DNA of 64,000 nucleotides from Bacteroidaceae bacterium (GCA_024697945.1 JAILRU010000048.1:86367-150366); one strand, 5' to 3'; positions 25,610 through 35,057 are shown, numbered from the stretch's first letter. The notes: generated by a model not told the origin, from the letters alone. Program-made: numbers and translations.

Positions 25610-26232
25610 TATTTCTTCACTCCTTTATAAATCAGATAAAGCACGACAGCTACACCAAGGACGAGCATGGCAATCTTGAGCTCGCCACTATACTGGGCAA
25701 CTTTTTCTTCGAGTTGACCGCTATAGTAATGGCCGATGTACCACCCCATACCAGCCAAGATAGAATTCCAAAGGCTTGCACCCAGCGTGGTATAGAAGAG
25801 AAAACGGCCAAGACTCATGCGAGCCAGTCCTGCCGGGATGCTGATAAGTTGCCGAACTGCCGGCACAAGACGTCCGAAGAAAGTACCAACAGCACCATGC
25901 TCGTCAAAATAACGCTCTGCCCTTTCCACCTTTGAAGTGTCAATGAGACACATATGCCCAATCCTACTCTCGGCAAAACGATAGACCAGAGGACGGCCAA
26001 GGTAACGGGCCAGAAAGTAATTGACGAGAGCACCTATGCAGGCTCCTACAGAAGCACAGAGCACTACAAGAAAGACATTGAGTTCGCCTGTAGTGGCGGC
26101 TTTGTATGCTGCAGGAGGCACAACCACTTCGCTGGGAAATGGAATGAAACTGCTCTCGATGGCCATCAGCAAAGTAATGACCCAGTAGTTAAGGTGTTCC
26201 AAGCACCATGCTATGAAGGGAATCGATTGCAT
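25609..26232 (-). CDS. DedA-family membrane protein
   Basis: 207 residues with several membrane segments. DedA/SNARE-associated signature: WVITLLMAIESSFIPFPSEVVVPPAAYKAA (conserved Glu and Pro), NYFLARYLGRPLVYRF, and the FFGRLVPAVRQLISIPAGLARMSLGRFLFYTTLGASLWNS block (conserved Arg). DedA proteins are proposed flippases for undecaprenyl phosphate or phospholipids in the inner membrane. It is followed by the barrel protein with one-base overlap and preceded by a GT2 gene. Confidence 0.92.
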   Translation of the reverse strand: MQSIPFIAWCLEHLNYWVITLLMAIESSFIPFPSEVVVPPAAYKAATTGELNVFLVVLCASVGACIGALVNYFLARYLGRPLVYRFAESRIGHMCLIDTSKVERAERYFDEHGAVGTFFGRLVPAVRQLISIPAGLARMSLGRFLFYTTLGASLWNSILAGMGWYIGHYYSGQLEEKVAQYSGELKIAMLVLGVAVVLYLIYKGVKK

Positions 26233-26250
26233 TTTAGTGAGAAATGGGAG

Positions 26251-26787
26251 TTAAAGTGGAAGATAAATTATTCGTTTTTTAGGAATGGTATTATCCGCTT
26301 GTAGGAGGATGCTACGGCGACAGAGAATGATAGAAGATGTGGCATTGAAGATAGCAAACCTATGGCGGAAGATGTTGAATGTAAGCCGGTGCCATCGATG
26401 CTTGCGGCTTGTTGTACCTATCACGGCATCCACTTCATCACCACAACAGGCAGTGAAACGACTTAACCAATCATCGCCAGGAAAAACAACATCAGCAGAC
26501 AGGATGACAAGCCATTCGTAGGCCGAAGCCTTAGCTCCCAGAGTAAGCGCAAGTCTATGGACATTGATGCCTCTGGCCGTAGCCGGACAGAAAGTATGAC
26601 AGAGATTAGGATGGCGTGACTCCATTTCTTCGAGCCATTCCGCAAAATCCTTATCGTGCATCTTATCGACAACAATCACTTCAAACTCACCTTCGTATTG
26701 AAGGGAAAATAATTGGGGGAGCAGCTGTCTCAGCTGAGTTTGCTGCTCCTGGCAAGTGACGATGATACTGACGTTATGCAATTTCAA
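26251..26787 (-). CDS. Short GT2-like glycosyltransferase
   Basis: 178 residues. A GT-A start is clear: NVSIIVTCQEQQTQLRQLLPQL...GEFEVIVVDKMHDKDF and KASAYEWLVILSADVVFPGDDWL (acidic residue at the DxD position is ADV). It stops soon after RFAIFNATSSIILCRRSILL, where many GT2 enzymes continue with another 50 or more residues, so it may be shortened or a minimal form. The donor and acceptor are unknown. It lies between lysA and dedA with short gaps (24 and 18 bases). Confidence 0.65.
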   Translation of the reverse strand: MKLHNVSIIVTCQEQQTQLRQLLPQLFSLQYEGEFEVIVVDKMHDKDFAEWLEEMESRHPNLCHTFCPATARGINVHRLALTLGAKASAYEWLVILSADVVFPGDDWLSRFTACCGDEVDAVIGTTSRKHRWHRLTFNIFRHRFAIFNATSSIILCRRSILLQADNTIPKKRIIYLPL

Positions 26788-26811
26788 AATTCAAAATTAA
26801 TTAATTCAAAT

Positions 26812-27972
26812 TTATATGTCTCCGGTTGTGTAAGCTTTTGGCAACTCACGACAGTTATAACAACTGGCCATTGTCTCACCATATGCACCAGCAGAGCGGA
26901 TTGCAATGATGTCGCCACGCTTTGTCTCTGCCAACCGGCAATCCTTCGCAAAAACATCGCTACTTTCGCAGATAGGACCAACAACATCGTAGGTTTGGAC
27001 AGGAGCTGTACTACTGAGATTCTGGATATGATGATGGGCATTATAGAGAGCAGGACGAATAAGCTCTGTCATACCAGCATCGACAATGACGAACTGCTTT
27101 GTCGCAGTTTGCTTGACAAAAAGACATCGTGTAATGAGTGACCCACACTGACCCACAACAGCCCTGCCAAGTTCAAAATGAAGACGTTGTCCCGGACGCA
27201 GTTTCAGATGATGGGCATAAGTCTCAAAATAGGCATAGAAGTCGGGCACAGGATGTTTATCAGGGTTCATGTAGTCTATTCCCAAACCGCCACCAACATT
27301 AATATTTTGCACATCAGTAATGCCTTCGGCCTCAAGTTGATCCTGCAATTCGTTGATACGGTAGCAGAGTGCCTCGAAATCATCCATCCGAAGTATCTGA
27401 CTGCCTATGTGGAAGTGCAGTCCGACAAAGCGGAGGTTAGGCAGTTGCTGGCTTGTGCGAATAACCTGAATCATATCCTCCTTTGCGATGCCGAATTTGT
27501 TCTCGGCAAGACCAGTCGTAATGTGTGCATGGGTGTGGGCCCCAACATCAGGATTGATGCGGAAACTGACATCGGCAACCTTGCCCATCCGCTGGGCTAT
27601 CTCGTCAATTACTTCCAGTTCGGGGATGCTCTCAACATTAAAATATTGTATGCCTGCTTCGAGGGCCATTTCTATTTCCCAGTCGGCCTTGCCAACACCA
27701 GCAAAGACAATCTCGTTGGCAGGAAAACCATTTTCCAAACAGGCCTTTATCTCACCGCCACTCACACAATCAGCGCCAAAACCTGCCTGCTGTATCTGCT
27801 GGAGTACCCTAGGGTTAGCACAAGCCTTGACTGCATAGTGCAAATGATAGCCCTCATGCTTGTCAGTCTCACTTTTAATTGCAGCAAGCGTCTCTGCCAA
27901 CAGCTGGGTATCATAGTAATAAAAAGGCGTTCGAAACTGCTCGAAACGGTCCTTCATGTTTGTTATATCCAT
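26812..27972 (-). CDS. lysA: Diaminopimelate decarboxylase
   Basis: 386 residues from the ATG at 27972; another ATG at 27957 (MKDRFEQFRTPFYYYD) fits homologues as well, and a TTG at 28008 is less likely. PLP enzyme of fold III that makes lysine from meso-diaminopimelate. Motifs: TPFYYYDTQLL, HYAVKACANPRVL (PLP lysine), GGEIKACLENGF, GLHFHIGSQI, NVGGGLGIDY, ELGRAVVGQCGSLITR, CESSDVFAKDCRL (active-site Cys from the other subunit) and SAGAYGETMASCYNCR. It directly follows lysC, forming a lysine unit. Confidence 0.96.
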   Translation of the reverse strand: MDITNMKDRFEQFRTPFYYYDTQLLAETLAAIKSETDKHEGYHLHYAVKACANPRVLQQIQQAGFGADCVSGGEIKACLENGFPANEIVFAGVGKADWEIEMALEAGIQYFNVESIPELEVIDEIAQRMGKVADVSFRINPDVGAHTHAHITTGLAENKFGIAKEDMIQVIRTSQQLPNLRFVGLHFHIGSQILRMDDFEALCYRINELQDQLEAEGITDVQNINVGGGLGIDYMNPDKHPVPDFYAYFETYAHHLKLRPGQRLHFELGRAVVGQCGSLITRCLFVKQTATKQFVIVDAGMTELIRPALYNAHHHIQNLSSTAPVQTYDVVGPICESSDVFAKDCRLAETKRGDIIAIRSAGAYGETMASCYNCRELPKAYTTGDI

Positions 27973-28014
27973 TTTGACAATCTTTTTCTGTAAATACTCT
28001 CCACCCAAGGGATT

Positions 28015-29340
28015 TTATAATGAAGCCTTAAACAATGTGTTGCTGAGTGCCTGAAGTGTACGTTTCTTGTCCTCAGCCTTAACCACAAACGAGATATTGT
28101 GTGCCGAGCCACCATAACTGATCATACGGACAGGGATATCCTTGAGTGCCTCCATCGTCTTTGTCTCAAAGCCAACATTGTCGCTGGCCAAGTCACCCAC
28201 AACGCAAATGATACACATATTCTCCTCTACACACACCGTTCCGTACTTTTTCAGTTCGTTGACGATATCAGACAGGTAATTGCGGTTATCAACAGTAACG
28301 CTGACACCTACTTCGCTGGTACAGACCATATCAATACTGGTCTTGTAGGTCTCAAAGATTTCGAATACCTTGCGCAAGAAACCGTATGCAAGGAGCATGC
28401 GACTGCTATTTATCTGAATGCAGATATTACCATCGCGGGCAGCCACAGCCTTGATGGTACCACGTTGGAATTCGTTGTTGATGATGGTGCCAGGAGCAGT
28501 CGGATCCATCGTGTTGAGCAGACGGACAGGGACTCTGGCAAACTTTGCTGGTTGGATGCAGGTAGGATGCAGAATCTTGGCACCAAAGTATGCAAGCTCA
28601 GCAGCCTCCTCGAAATAAAGCTGACGGACAGGTTCCGTATGCTCCACAAAACGAGGGTCATTGTTGTGCATTCCGTCGATGTCAGTCCAAATCTGTATTT
28701 CTTCTGCCTGAATGGCAGCACCCACAAGGCAGGCTGTATAGTCGCTTCCTCCACGCAAGAGGTTGTCTATTTCGCCGTAGGCATTTCGACAAATGAAACC
28801 CTGAGTGATATACAATTGATATCCAGGGTTGAGCTCAAGTACCTTTGTTGTCTTCTCTTTGATGTAGTTCATGTCCGGTTCACCATTCTTGTCTGTACGG
28901 ATGATGTCGAGGGCACTGATGAGCATTGTCTTGATGCCACACTCCTGCAGGTAGTTGGTGACCATGTTGGTACTCATTATTTCACCTTGAGCCAGGATAA
29001 CTTTCTCTTCGAAAGAGGTAAAGTGAACTTTGGTGAAAGAGCGCAAATAGTCGAACTCCTCATGCAGGAAGGTTATTGTCTTCTGCTTGACTTCCTCGGT
29101 ACGATAGAGTTTTCCCACGTGCTCAATATACTCCTGTTCGAGCTGATTAATGATGGTATTGGCTCCTTCGGGGTTCTTCTTATATAGATAATCAGAAATC
29201 TCCACCAGAGTGTTAGTAGTGCCTGACATGGCTGAGAGGACGACAACCTTGGCCTGGCCGTCCTCAGTGATAAGCATGGAGACGTCCTGCATTCTCTGCG
29301 GTGACCCTACGGAGGTGCCACCAAACTTCAGTACTTTCAT
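28015..29340 (-). CDS. lysC: Aspartate kinase (monofunctional)
   Basis: 441 residues. It phosphorylates aspartate, the entry step to lysine, methionine and threonine. Motifs: [81 protein letters not shown] and [17 protein letters not shown]. Two ACT domains follow from about residue 300 ([11 protein letters not shown]...[30 protein letters not shown]). No homoserine dehydrogenase part, so it differs from ThrA. Lysine feedback control through ACT domains is likely (family knowledge). It is 42 bases before lysA. Confidence 0.96.
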   Translation of the reverse strand: MKVLKFGGTSVGSPQRMQDVSMLITEDGQAKVVVLSAMSGTTNTLVEISDYLYKKNPEGANTIINQLEQEYIEHVGKLYRTEEVKQKTITFLHEEFDYLRSFTKVHFTSFEEKVILAQGEIMSTNMVTNYLQECGIKTMLISALDIIRTDKNGEPDMNYIKEKTTKVLELNPGYQLYITQGFICRNAYGEIDNLLRGGSDYTACLVGAAIQAEEIQIWTDIDGMHNNDPRFVEHTEPVRQLYFEEAAELAYFGAKILHPTCIQPAKFARVPVRLLNTMDPTAPGTIINNEFQRGTIKAVAARDGNICIQINSSRMLLAYGFLRKVFEIFETYKTSIDMVCTSEVGVSVTVDNRNYLSDIVNELKKYGTVCVEENMCIICVVGDLASDNVGFETKTMEALKDIPVRMISYGGSAHNISFVVKAEDKKRTLQALSNTLFKASL

Positions 29341-29350
29341 GTTTTCTTAA

Positions 29351-30019
29351 TTAAGAGTATTCTTTTACGAGTTTTGCATCCTCACAGCGATAGATGGTGC
29401 CAGGAAAAAATTCAGGCCATTGCATGTTGTGTGTACTAAGGATGACAGATGTATTGTTCTGCCTCCTTATCTCATCAAGCAAAGCCAAAATGAGTTCACC
29501 GTTTTCGGCATCAAGATTTCCGGTTGGTTCGTCTGCCAGGATAACCTTGGGATTATTTAGGATGGCGCGTGCAATGCAGATACGCTGCTGTTCACCGCCC
29601 GATAGTTCAAAGATGAATTTGTCTTTCTTATCCTCAAGTTTCACCATTTCGAGCACTTCCACAATGCGTTTCTCACGTTCTGATTGCTTCTTCCAACCCG
29701 TAGAGCGAAGTACGAAATCAAGATTGAGATGAACCGTGCGGTCAGGCAAAAGCTGGAAGTCCTGGAAAACAATGCCCATCTGCTTTCGGAGCGCAGGCTG
29801 ATGCTTTGTCTTGAGGTGTACCATATCAAAGCCTAACACTTCCGCACTTCCGCCTCCAATGGACACCTCACCATATATACTCTTAAGCAGCGAGGATTTA
29901 CCGCTGCCAACAGGACCTGTGAGATAGACCATCTCGCCTTCCTCTACACAGAAATTCACTTGACGAAGAACCAGATGTTCACCTTGATAGATATCGACGT
30001 CAGTATAATTGAGTATCAT
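29351..30019 (-). CDS. FtsE-like ABC transporter ATP-binding protein
   Basis: 222 residues with one ABC ATPase domain: Walker [13 protein letters not shown]-loop [18 protein letters not shown], signature [16 protein letters not shown], Walker [13 protein letters not shown], and H-loop LSTHNMQW. The sequence is closest to FtsE/LolD type proteins. No FtsX-like permease is next to it; it lies between hisIE and lysC, so the partner must be elsewhere. The name FtsE is therefore tentative. Confidence 0.85.
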   Translation of the reverse strand: MILNYTDVDIYQGEHLVLRQVNFCVEEGEMVYLTGPVGSGKSSLLKSIYGEVSIGGGSAEVLGFDMVHLKTKHQPALRKQMGIVFQDFQLLPDRTVHLNLDFVLRSTGWKKQSEREKRIVEVLEMVKLEDKKDKFIFELSGGEQQRICIARAILNNPKVILADEPTGNLDAENGELILALLDEIRRQNNTSVILSTHNMQWPEFFPGTIYRCEDAKLVKEYS

Positions 30020-30073
30020 TTAAAATTCAAAATTTATAAATTCAAATTTCAAGATTATGGTGGCAGCAACTAA

Positions 30074-30688
30074 TTAATGTTTTTTCCATCCTGGATTGTG
30101 ACGCTCCATGAGTTCAGCTGCCATGTCCTCAATGCGCAAGCCCTTACTGGTCAGCAATACGATAAGGTGATAAAGCATATCCGAACCTTCATAGATAAGC
30201 CGCTCATTGGTACCGTTGGTAGCTTCGATAACGAGCTCGAGTGCTTCTTCACCCACTTTTTGTGCCATACGGTTCAGACCATCTCGGAAAAGTGAGGTTG
30301 TATAACTACCCTCGGGCATCTCGCGGTAGCGCTTCTCAATGAAGTCGTTGAGCTCAGACAGAAAGAGCAAGGGATTGGGACGGTTCTCCTCACCCCAACA
30401 GGTATCTGTTCCCGTGTGACAGGTAGGACCATCGGGATTCGCCTGAATGAGGAGTGTGTCATTGTCGCAGTCGCTTTTGATGCTGACCACATGCAGGCAG
30501 TTGCCACTAGTCTCACCCTTCGTCCAAAGGCATTGGCGCGAACGGCTATAGAAAGTAACCAGACCTGTCTCCTGAGTCTTCTTCAACGATTCCTCATTCA
30601 TGTAACCGAGCATGAGCACGGTCTTTGTCTTTGCATCCTGAATGATAGCAGGCACCAAGCCGCCACATTTCTGGAAATCTATATTCAT
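30074..30688 (-). CDS. hisI: Bifunctional histidine biosynthesis protein HisIE
   Basis: 204 residues. The N-terminal half is phosphoribosyl-AMP cyclohydrolase ([42 protein letters not shown] with metal-binding Asp/Cys). The C-terminal half (from about residue 110) is phosphoribosyl-ATP pyrophosphohydrolase ([32 protein letters not shown]). Both catalyse early steps of histidine synthesis. Its start overlaps the hisF stop by four bases. The spacer after it (30020-30050) is filled with AATTCAAAATTTATAAATTC repeats. Confidence 0.96.
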   Translation of the reverse strand: MNIDFQKCGGLVPAIIQDAKTKTVLMLGYMNEESLKKTQETGLVTFYSRSRQCLWTKGETSGNCLHVVSIKSDCDNDTLLIQANPDGPTCHTGTDTCWGEENRPNPLLFLSELNDFIEKRYREMPEGSYTTSLFRDGLNRMAQKVGEEALELVIEATNGTNERLIYEGSDMLYHLIVLLTSKGLRIEDMAAELMERHNPGWKKH

Positions 30689-31443
30689 AGGCGTACATTT
30701 ATATTTTCTTTCCTGAGGTATTCTTTAAGTTCCGGGATGCCGATTTGTCCGAAATGGAAAACGCTGGCTGCAAGTGCAGCATCGGCATGTCCCTTGGCAA
30801 AGACATCACGAAAGTCCTCCATCTGACCGGCACCGCCACTGGCTATAACGGGAATGGTGAGTATGGAGGCCAGCCTGTTGAGTGCATCACATGCGAAACC
30901 CTTCTTCACACCATCATGGTTCATGCTCGTAAAGAGTATCTCACCTGCTCCGCGATCGTTTACTTCTTTAGCCCATTCAAAGAGTTTGCGCTCCGTCGGA
31001 ATGCGTCCTCCGTTGAGGTAACAGGTCCAGGTTCCATCCTCGTCTTGCTGGGCATCGATGGCTACCACACAGACCTGACTGCCGAAGCGACTGACTATCT
31101 CGTCTATGAGTCCCGGACGACGAAGGGCAGCACTGTTTACACTTATCTTGTCTGCTCCTGCCGATAGCATACGTTCCACATCAGCCAGTTCGCTAATGCC
31201 ACCGCCTACTGTAAAGGGAATGTCAATTTCGGCAGCAACCTTCTGCACCATATCCGTAAAGGTCTTGCGGCCCTCATGGCTGGCGGTAATATCAAGGAAG
31301 ACAAGTTCGTCTGCACCTTGACGACTATAGAGCTTCCCAAGTTCTACAGGGTCTCCCGCCTGACGGAGTTGCAGGAAGTTGGTGCCTTTGACGGTCTGTC
31401 CGTCCTTAACATCCAAGCATGGTATGATACGTTTTGCTAACAA
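30685..31443 (-). CDS. hisF: Imidazole glycerol phosphate synthase subunit HisF
   Basis: 252 residues, TIM barrel. Motifs: [22 protein letters not shown] (catalytic Asp in CLDV), [44 protein letters not shown] (second Asp), [16 protein letters not shown] and PVIASGGAG. With HisH it makes imidazole glycerol phosphate and AICAR. It overlaps hisIE by four bases. Confidence 0.97.
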   Translation of the reverse strand: MLAKRIIPCLDVKDGQTVKGTNFLQLRQAGDPVELGKLYSRQGADELVFLDITASHEGRKTFTDMVQKVAAEIDIPFTVGGGISELADVERMLSAGADKISVNSAALRRPGLIDEIVSRFGSQVCVVAIDAQQDEDGTWTCYLNGGRIPTERKLFEWAKEVNDRGAGEILFTSMNHDGVKKGFACDALNRLASILTIPVIASGGAGQMEDFRDVFAKGHADAALAASVFHFGQIGIPELKEYLRKENINVRL

Positions 31444-31489
31444 ACTCTTGAACTATTAAACTTTTAAACTCTTGAACTATTAAACTTTT
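31442..31489. repeat. 24-bp tandem repeat between hisF and hisA
   Basis: Two exact 24-bp copies (31442-31465, 31466-31489), each containing CTCTTGAACTATTAAAC; the second copy overlaps the stop codon of hisA. Confidence 0.85.
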
Positions 31490-32198
31490 AAACCATTAAC
31501 TCATGAAGGTTGATTCTCCCTTCATAGTAAGCTTTGCCGAAGACAACAGACGGGATGCCTGCTGCATCGAGGGCAAGGATATCCTCCGTACTTCCGACTC
31601 CGCCACTGGCTATGAGACGGCATTGGGGATACCGCTCCATAATGCTGGTATATAGGTCAATAGCAGGACCACTGAGTGTACCATCCCTGCTAATTTCCGT
31701 GCAGAGGACATTGCGAGTGCCTTCTTTCATAAAGCGAAGCAGAAAGTCCTCAAGCAGAACATCCGAATCCTCCTTCCATCCATTGATGGAGACACGTCCG
31801 TCACGAACATCTGCACCCAGAATGAGTCGGTCAACCCCGTACTTTTCGAGCCACTTAAGGTAGCGTTCGGGGTTGGTGATGGCAATACTGCCAACAGTAA
31901 CAAGCGATGCCCCCGCCTCATAAGCCTTCTCCAAATCCTCGTCGGTCTTAACTCCACCACCGAAATCAACAACAAGACCCGTATGGGCTGTAATAGCCCT
32001 CAAAGCAGAAAGATTGACCACATGTTTGCTCTTGGCACCATCTAGATCAACCACATGAAGGCGGCGCATGCCCAGATCCTCGAACTGCTGAGCCATTTCG
32101 AGCGGGTCTCCATAGACTTTCTTCGTGTCATAATCGCCCTTTGTCAGACGTACGCACTTGCCTTCGATGATATCTATTGCCGGTATGAGTTCAATCAT
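31488..32198 (-). CDS. hisA: HisA, ProFAR isomerase
   Basis: 236 residues, TIM barrel: ELIPAIDIIEGKCVRLTKGDY (catalytic Asp), RRLHVVDLDGAK, LVVDFGGGVKT, LVTVGSIAIT, LILGADVRDGRVSINGWKE (second Asp), VLCTEISRDGTLSGPA, and LIASGGVGS. It isomerises ProFAR to PRFAR. It overlaps hisH by four bases. Confidence 0.97.
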   Translation of the reverse strand: MIELIPAIDIIEGKCVRLTKGDYDTKKVYGDPLEMAQQFEDLGMRRLHVVDLDGAKSKHVVNLSALRAITAHTGLVVDFGGGVKTDEDLEKAYEAGASLVTVGSIAITNPERYLKWLEKYGVDRLILGADVRDGRVSINGWKEDSDVLLEDFLLRFMKEGTRNVLCTEISRDGTLSGPAIDLYTSIMERYPQCRLIASGGVGSTEDILALDAAGIPSVVFGKAYYEGRINLHELMV

Positions 32199-32815
32199 AG
32201 CTCCATAAAATTCTTCAAGATGCGCTGCCCTACCTCACCGCTTTTCTCTGGGTGGAACTGGGTGGCATAGAAATTATCCTTGTGCATAGCAGAACTGAAG
32301 GGATGGATGTAGTCAGTAACAGCTGCCGTATGTTCGCAAACAGGTACATAGTAGCTATGAACAAAATAAACAAATGACCCTTCTAAATCTCCCTTAAAGG
32401 GGGACTTTTGTTCTCCCCCTAAGGGGGAGTCAGAGGGGGTCTGCAGGTGTATCGTATTCCATCCCATGTGTGGAATCTTGTCTTCATGACGGACAGGAAC
32501 AAAGCGCTTGACATCAGCGTTGAAGATACCGAGACAATCCACATCGCCCTCCTCCGAGTGCCGACACATCAGCTGCTGACCGATGCAGATACCCAGAACG
32601 GGTTGCTTGAGAGACGGAATGAGCACGTCCAACCCATGCTCTCGCAGATAGTGCATAGCACCAGAAGCCTCCCCCTGACCAGGGAAAATAACCCTGTCTG
32701 CCCTGCGCAACTCCTCTACGGAATCAGTCAGAACAGGTTCCACACCCATCCGCTGCAAGGCATGTATGACAGAAAAGATATTCCCAGCGTTGTATTTTAC
32801 TACAGCAACCTTCAT
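32195..32815 (-). CDS. hisH: Imidazole glycerol phosphate synthase subunit HisH
   Basis: 206 residues, class I glutamine amidotransferase: VIFPGQGEASGAMHYL (oxyanion region), LGICIGQQLMC (nucleophile Cys77), YATQFHPEKSG (His188, Glu190). It supplies ammonia to HisF. Residues about 125-147 (TPSDSPLGGEQKSPFKGDLEG) lie between GWNTI and FVYFVHSYY, where relatives have a shorter loop of about 15 residues. This loop is encoded by a CTCCCCCTAAGGGGGAG-type inverted repeat also seen in spacers and in ruvC. First gene of the his cluster, with a -7 box at 32838-32845. Confidence 0.95.
   Translation of the reverse strand: MKVAVVKYNAGNIFSVIHALQRMGVEPVLTDSVEELRRADRVIFPGQGEASGAMHYLREHGLDVLIPSLKQPVLGICIGQQLMCRHSEEGDVDCLGIFNADVKRFVPVRHEDKIPHMGWNTIHLQTPSDSPLGGEQKSPFKGDLEGSFVYFVHSYYVPVCEHTAAVTDYIHPFSSAMHKDNFYATQFHPEKSGEVGQRILKNFMEL
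32370..32445 (-). repeat. Palindromic repeat inserted in frame within hisH
   Basis: Contains CTCCCCC-TAA-GGGGGAG, a 7-bp stem hairpin, next to CCCTTCTAAATCTCCCTTAAAG. It is read in frame as a Ser/Pro/Gly/Lys-rich loop of HisH. Confidence 0.8.
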
Positions 32816-32837
32816 TGTGAGTCAATCATTTGAGCTG

Positions 32838-32845
32838 CAAAGATA
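32838..32845 (-). promoter_or_regulatory. -7 box of the hisH operon
   Basis: The minus strand reads TATCTTTG followed by CAG, 22 bases before the hisH ATG. Upstream lie AATTCAAAATTC repeats (32853-32880). Confidence 0.6.
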
Positions 32846-32911
32846 CAACATATAATTCAAAATTCAAAATTCAAAAATCAAATTATAGGAGAAAGTATGC
32901 TATTTTGTAAA

Positions 32912-34354
32912 TTATAGTCCGAGCGAGAGCCTGTGGGTGATGCAGTCGGGAAGTTCCTCTTCGTAGTGTGTAACCATAATGAGTGTCTTATGAGGTCTCT
33001 GGCAGAACTGCTTGATAATCTGACGCACAAGGCTACGATGACAGTCATCTAGACCGTGAAGGGGTTCATCAAGGATAAGGAGTTCGGGGTCTTTCACGAA
33101 AGCACGAGCTAACAGGCATAAACGTTGCTCGCCACTACTGAGACGCAGGAATGTAGTATCTGCCAATTTCTCCACCCCAAAGACACGCATCCAATCAATA
33201 CAAATCTGCTTCTGTTCCGGTTTGGGACGAACATAGAGACCAACAGAGTCACTCAGACCGCTTGCCACAACATCGACAGCGGGAATGTCCTTGAGGTAGG
33301 CACGATGCATCTCGGGACTGACATAGCCAATGTGCCGTTTTATCTGCCATATACTTTCACCCGAGCCGCGTCGATGACCGAAAAGTTCAATGTTGCAAGC
33401 GTATGCTTGTGGGTTGTCAGCACAGACAAGGCTGAGCAAAGTACTTTTACCCGAACCGTTAGGACCACTCAGTGCCCAGCGTTCACCCTCATGAACAGTC
33501 CAATTGAGGGAACGCAGAATGGTATGGTTGCCATAGCGGATGCTGACATCTCGGAATCGTAGTATCTCGCCTCCCTTAGCAGGATAGAAGTCGGATTCGG
33601 AAAGGTCACGAACAGGCAGGTTCACTATCCAGTTATTTACCTCGTCACTTAGGACAGGAGCAGGAAATGCGGCATATTGCTTCCGATACTCGGCAAGGGA
33701 CATCTTGGGCAGAAGCCGAAGTCCCTCGACAGGCAGGACATGGGTGATAAAGTCAGGAATATCGTCGCGTTTGCTTAGGATGAGGATGATAAGGAGTCCC
33801 GTCTCTCGTGTCAATGTCTCAAGTAATAGACGAAAATCCCTACGGGTAGGAGCATCCAGACCAATAAAGGGGTTGTCCAAGATGAGGACTCTGGGATTGG
33901 TGCCGAGAGCCTTGGCCATCTGGAGCTTCCGCAGTTCTCCGCTGCTCAGAGAGATGATGCGCTTGTCGGCAAGTTCATCAAGGCGGAACATCTTGGAGAA
34001 GGACGTGACAGGAAGTTGTTCCCCTACAGTTGGTGAATCATCGGCAATATCGTGCTGGTTCCATCGTTGCTGATAATAGTAGCTGCCATCCTGCTCACCA
34101 TAAGAGTCACGGAAGGAGATATATTTTATATTCTCGCTGGCAAGACGCGACTTGCACGGAGAAAAATCGTAATGCACTTCGTTCAGAAGCAGGGGATAAT
34201 GTCCAGTCAAGACCTCCACCAAACGTGTTTTGCCAGCAGCATTGTCGCCCACGATGGCAATCTGTTCTCCCCTCAGAATCTCCAGGTTAATCGGTTCAGC
34301 CATTCGCCAAAGAGGATGACGGGCAACACCATTTATGATTTTAATAATTGACAA
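32912..34354 (-). CDS. Double ABC-domain ATPase, ModF-like
   Basis: 480 residues with two ABC ATPase domains and no membrane part. Domain 1: Walker A GDNAAGKTRLVEVL, signature LSSGELRKLQMAKAL, Walker B VLILDNPFIG (the usual Glu after Asp is Asn). Domain 2: Walker A GPNGSGKSTLLSL, signature LSSGEQRLCLLARAF, Walker B LLILDEPLHGLDD, H-loop MVTHYEEELP. The layout and spacing resemble ModF/PhrA-like proteins of unknown role. The Asn in the first Walker B suggests that only the second site hydrolyses ATP well (inference). Upstream of ruvC and probably not functionally tied to it. Confidence 0.82.
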   Translation of the reverse strand: MSIIKIINGVARHPLWRMAEPINLEILRGEQIAIVGDNAAGKTRLVEVLTGHYPLLLNEVHYDFSPCKSRLASENIKYISFRDSYGEQDGSYYYQQRWNQHDIADDSPTVGEQLPVTSFSKMFRLDELADKRIISLSSGELRKLQMAKALGTNPRVLILDNPFIGLDAPTRRDFRLLLETLTRETGLLIILILSKRDDIPDFITHVLPVEGLRLLPKMSLAEYRKQYAAFPAPVLSDEVNNWIVNLPVRDLSESDFYPAKGGEILRFRDVSIRYGNHTILRSLNWTVHEGERWALSGPNGSGKSTLLSLVCADNPQAYACNIELFGHRRGSGESIWQIKRHIGYVSPEMHRAYLKDIPAVDVVASGLSDSVGLYVRPKPEQKQICIDWMRVFGVEKLADTTFLRLSSGEQRLCLLARAFVKDPELLILDEPLHGLDDCHRSLVRQIIKQFCQRPHKTLIMVTHYEEELPDCITHRLSLGL

Positions 34355-34417
34355 TCCTATATAATTTACTATTTGACTATTTACTATTTACAATTTATCA
34401 GGGAGGTGACAAATTTT

Positions 34418-35005
34418 TCACTTTTCACTATTCACTTTTCCCTTTAAGGGGAGGGGGCTTACTTTCTCCTTGTTTTTCTTGACAAAGTCAGCCCAGCCAC
34501 GATACTTATGGTCGCTCTCGGGTTTGCCCATCTGCAGGAAATGGCAGTATGCTGCACCCAGAGCATCGGTAGCATCGAGGAACTTTCCCATCTCCTCCTT
34601 CTCTACATGGAGCATGCGCCGTAGCATATCCGCCACCTGTTCCTTACTGGCATTGCCATTGCCTGTGATGGCCATTTTTATCTTCGACGGCGCATATTCT
34701 GTGATGGGCACTTGTCGCTGAATGGCTGCGGCAATAGCTACGCCTTGGGCACGTCCTAACTTGAGCATACTCTGTATGTTCTTGCCGAAGAAAGGTGCCT
34801 CGATAGCCATACAGTCTGGCAAATAGCCCTCAATGATGCTGCAGACGCGTTCATGAATATGGCCGAGCTTTAGATAACCATCAGAGAACTTGCGTAGGTC
34901 TATAACACCCAAGGCAAGCATCTCAGCCTTCTTGCCTTCCACACGAAGAACACCATAGCCCATAATACTCGTGCCAGGATCAATGCCCAAAATGATGCGC
35001 TCCAT
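34418..35005 (-). CDS. ruvC: Holliday junction resolvase RuvC
   Basis: 195 residues. Acidic catalytic residues Asp9 (IILGIDPGTSIMGYG), Glu69 (MAIEAPFFGKN), Asp144 and Asp147 (FLDATDALGAAYCH) are all present, with the DNA-binding YAPSKIKMAITGNGNASKEQV segment. It cuts four-way junctions made by RuvAB. The last 20 residues (KEKVSPLPLKGKVNSEK) are extra and encoded by a CCCTTTAAGGGGAGGGGG repeat followed by AGTGAAAAGTGAAA words; a relative would end near residue 178. A -7 box TACTTTTG lies at 35050-35057, and the leader is full of GTAAATAGTAAATCG repeats. Confidence 0.95.
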   Translation of the reverse strand: MERIILGIDPGTSIMGYGVLRVEGKKAEMLALGVIDLRKFSDGYLKLGHIHERVCSIIEGYLPDCMAIEAPFFGKNIQSMLKLGRAQGVAIAAAIQRQVPITEYAPSKIKMAITGNGNASKEQVADMLRRMLHVEKEEMGKFLDATDALGAAYCHFLQMGKPESDHKYRGWADFVKKNKEKVSPLPLKGKVNSEK

Positions 35006-35049
35006 CTTTTATATTTACTATTTGACGATTTACTATTTACAATTTGGTG

Positions 35050-35057
35050 CAAAAGTA
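35050..35057 (-). promoter_or_regulatory. -7 box upstream of ruvC
   Basis: The minus strand reads TACTTTTG followed by C, a match to TAnnTTTG, 45 bases before the start codon; the leader between holds iterated repeats. Confidence 0.5.

Noticed and set aside
29351..30019. Certain assignment as cell-division protein FtsE
   Set aside because: No FtsX neighbour and LolD-type ATPases look alike; kept as FtsE-like.
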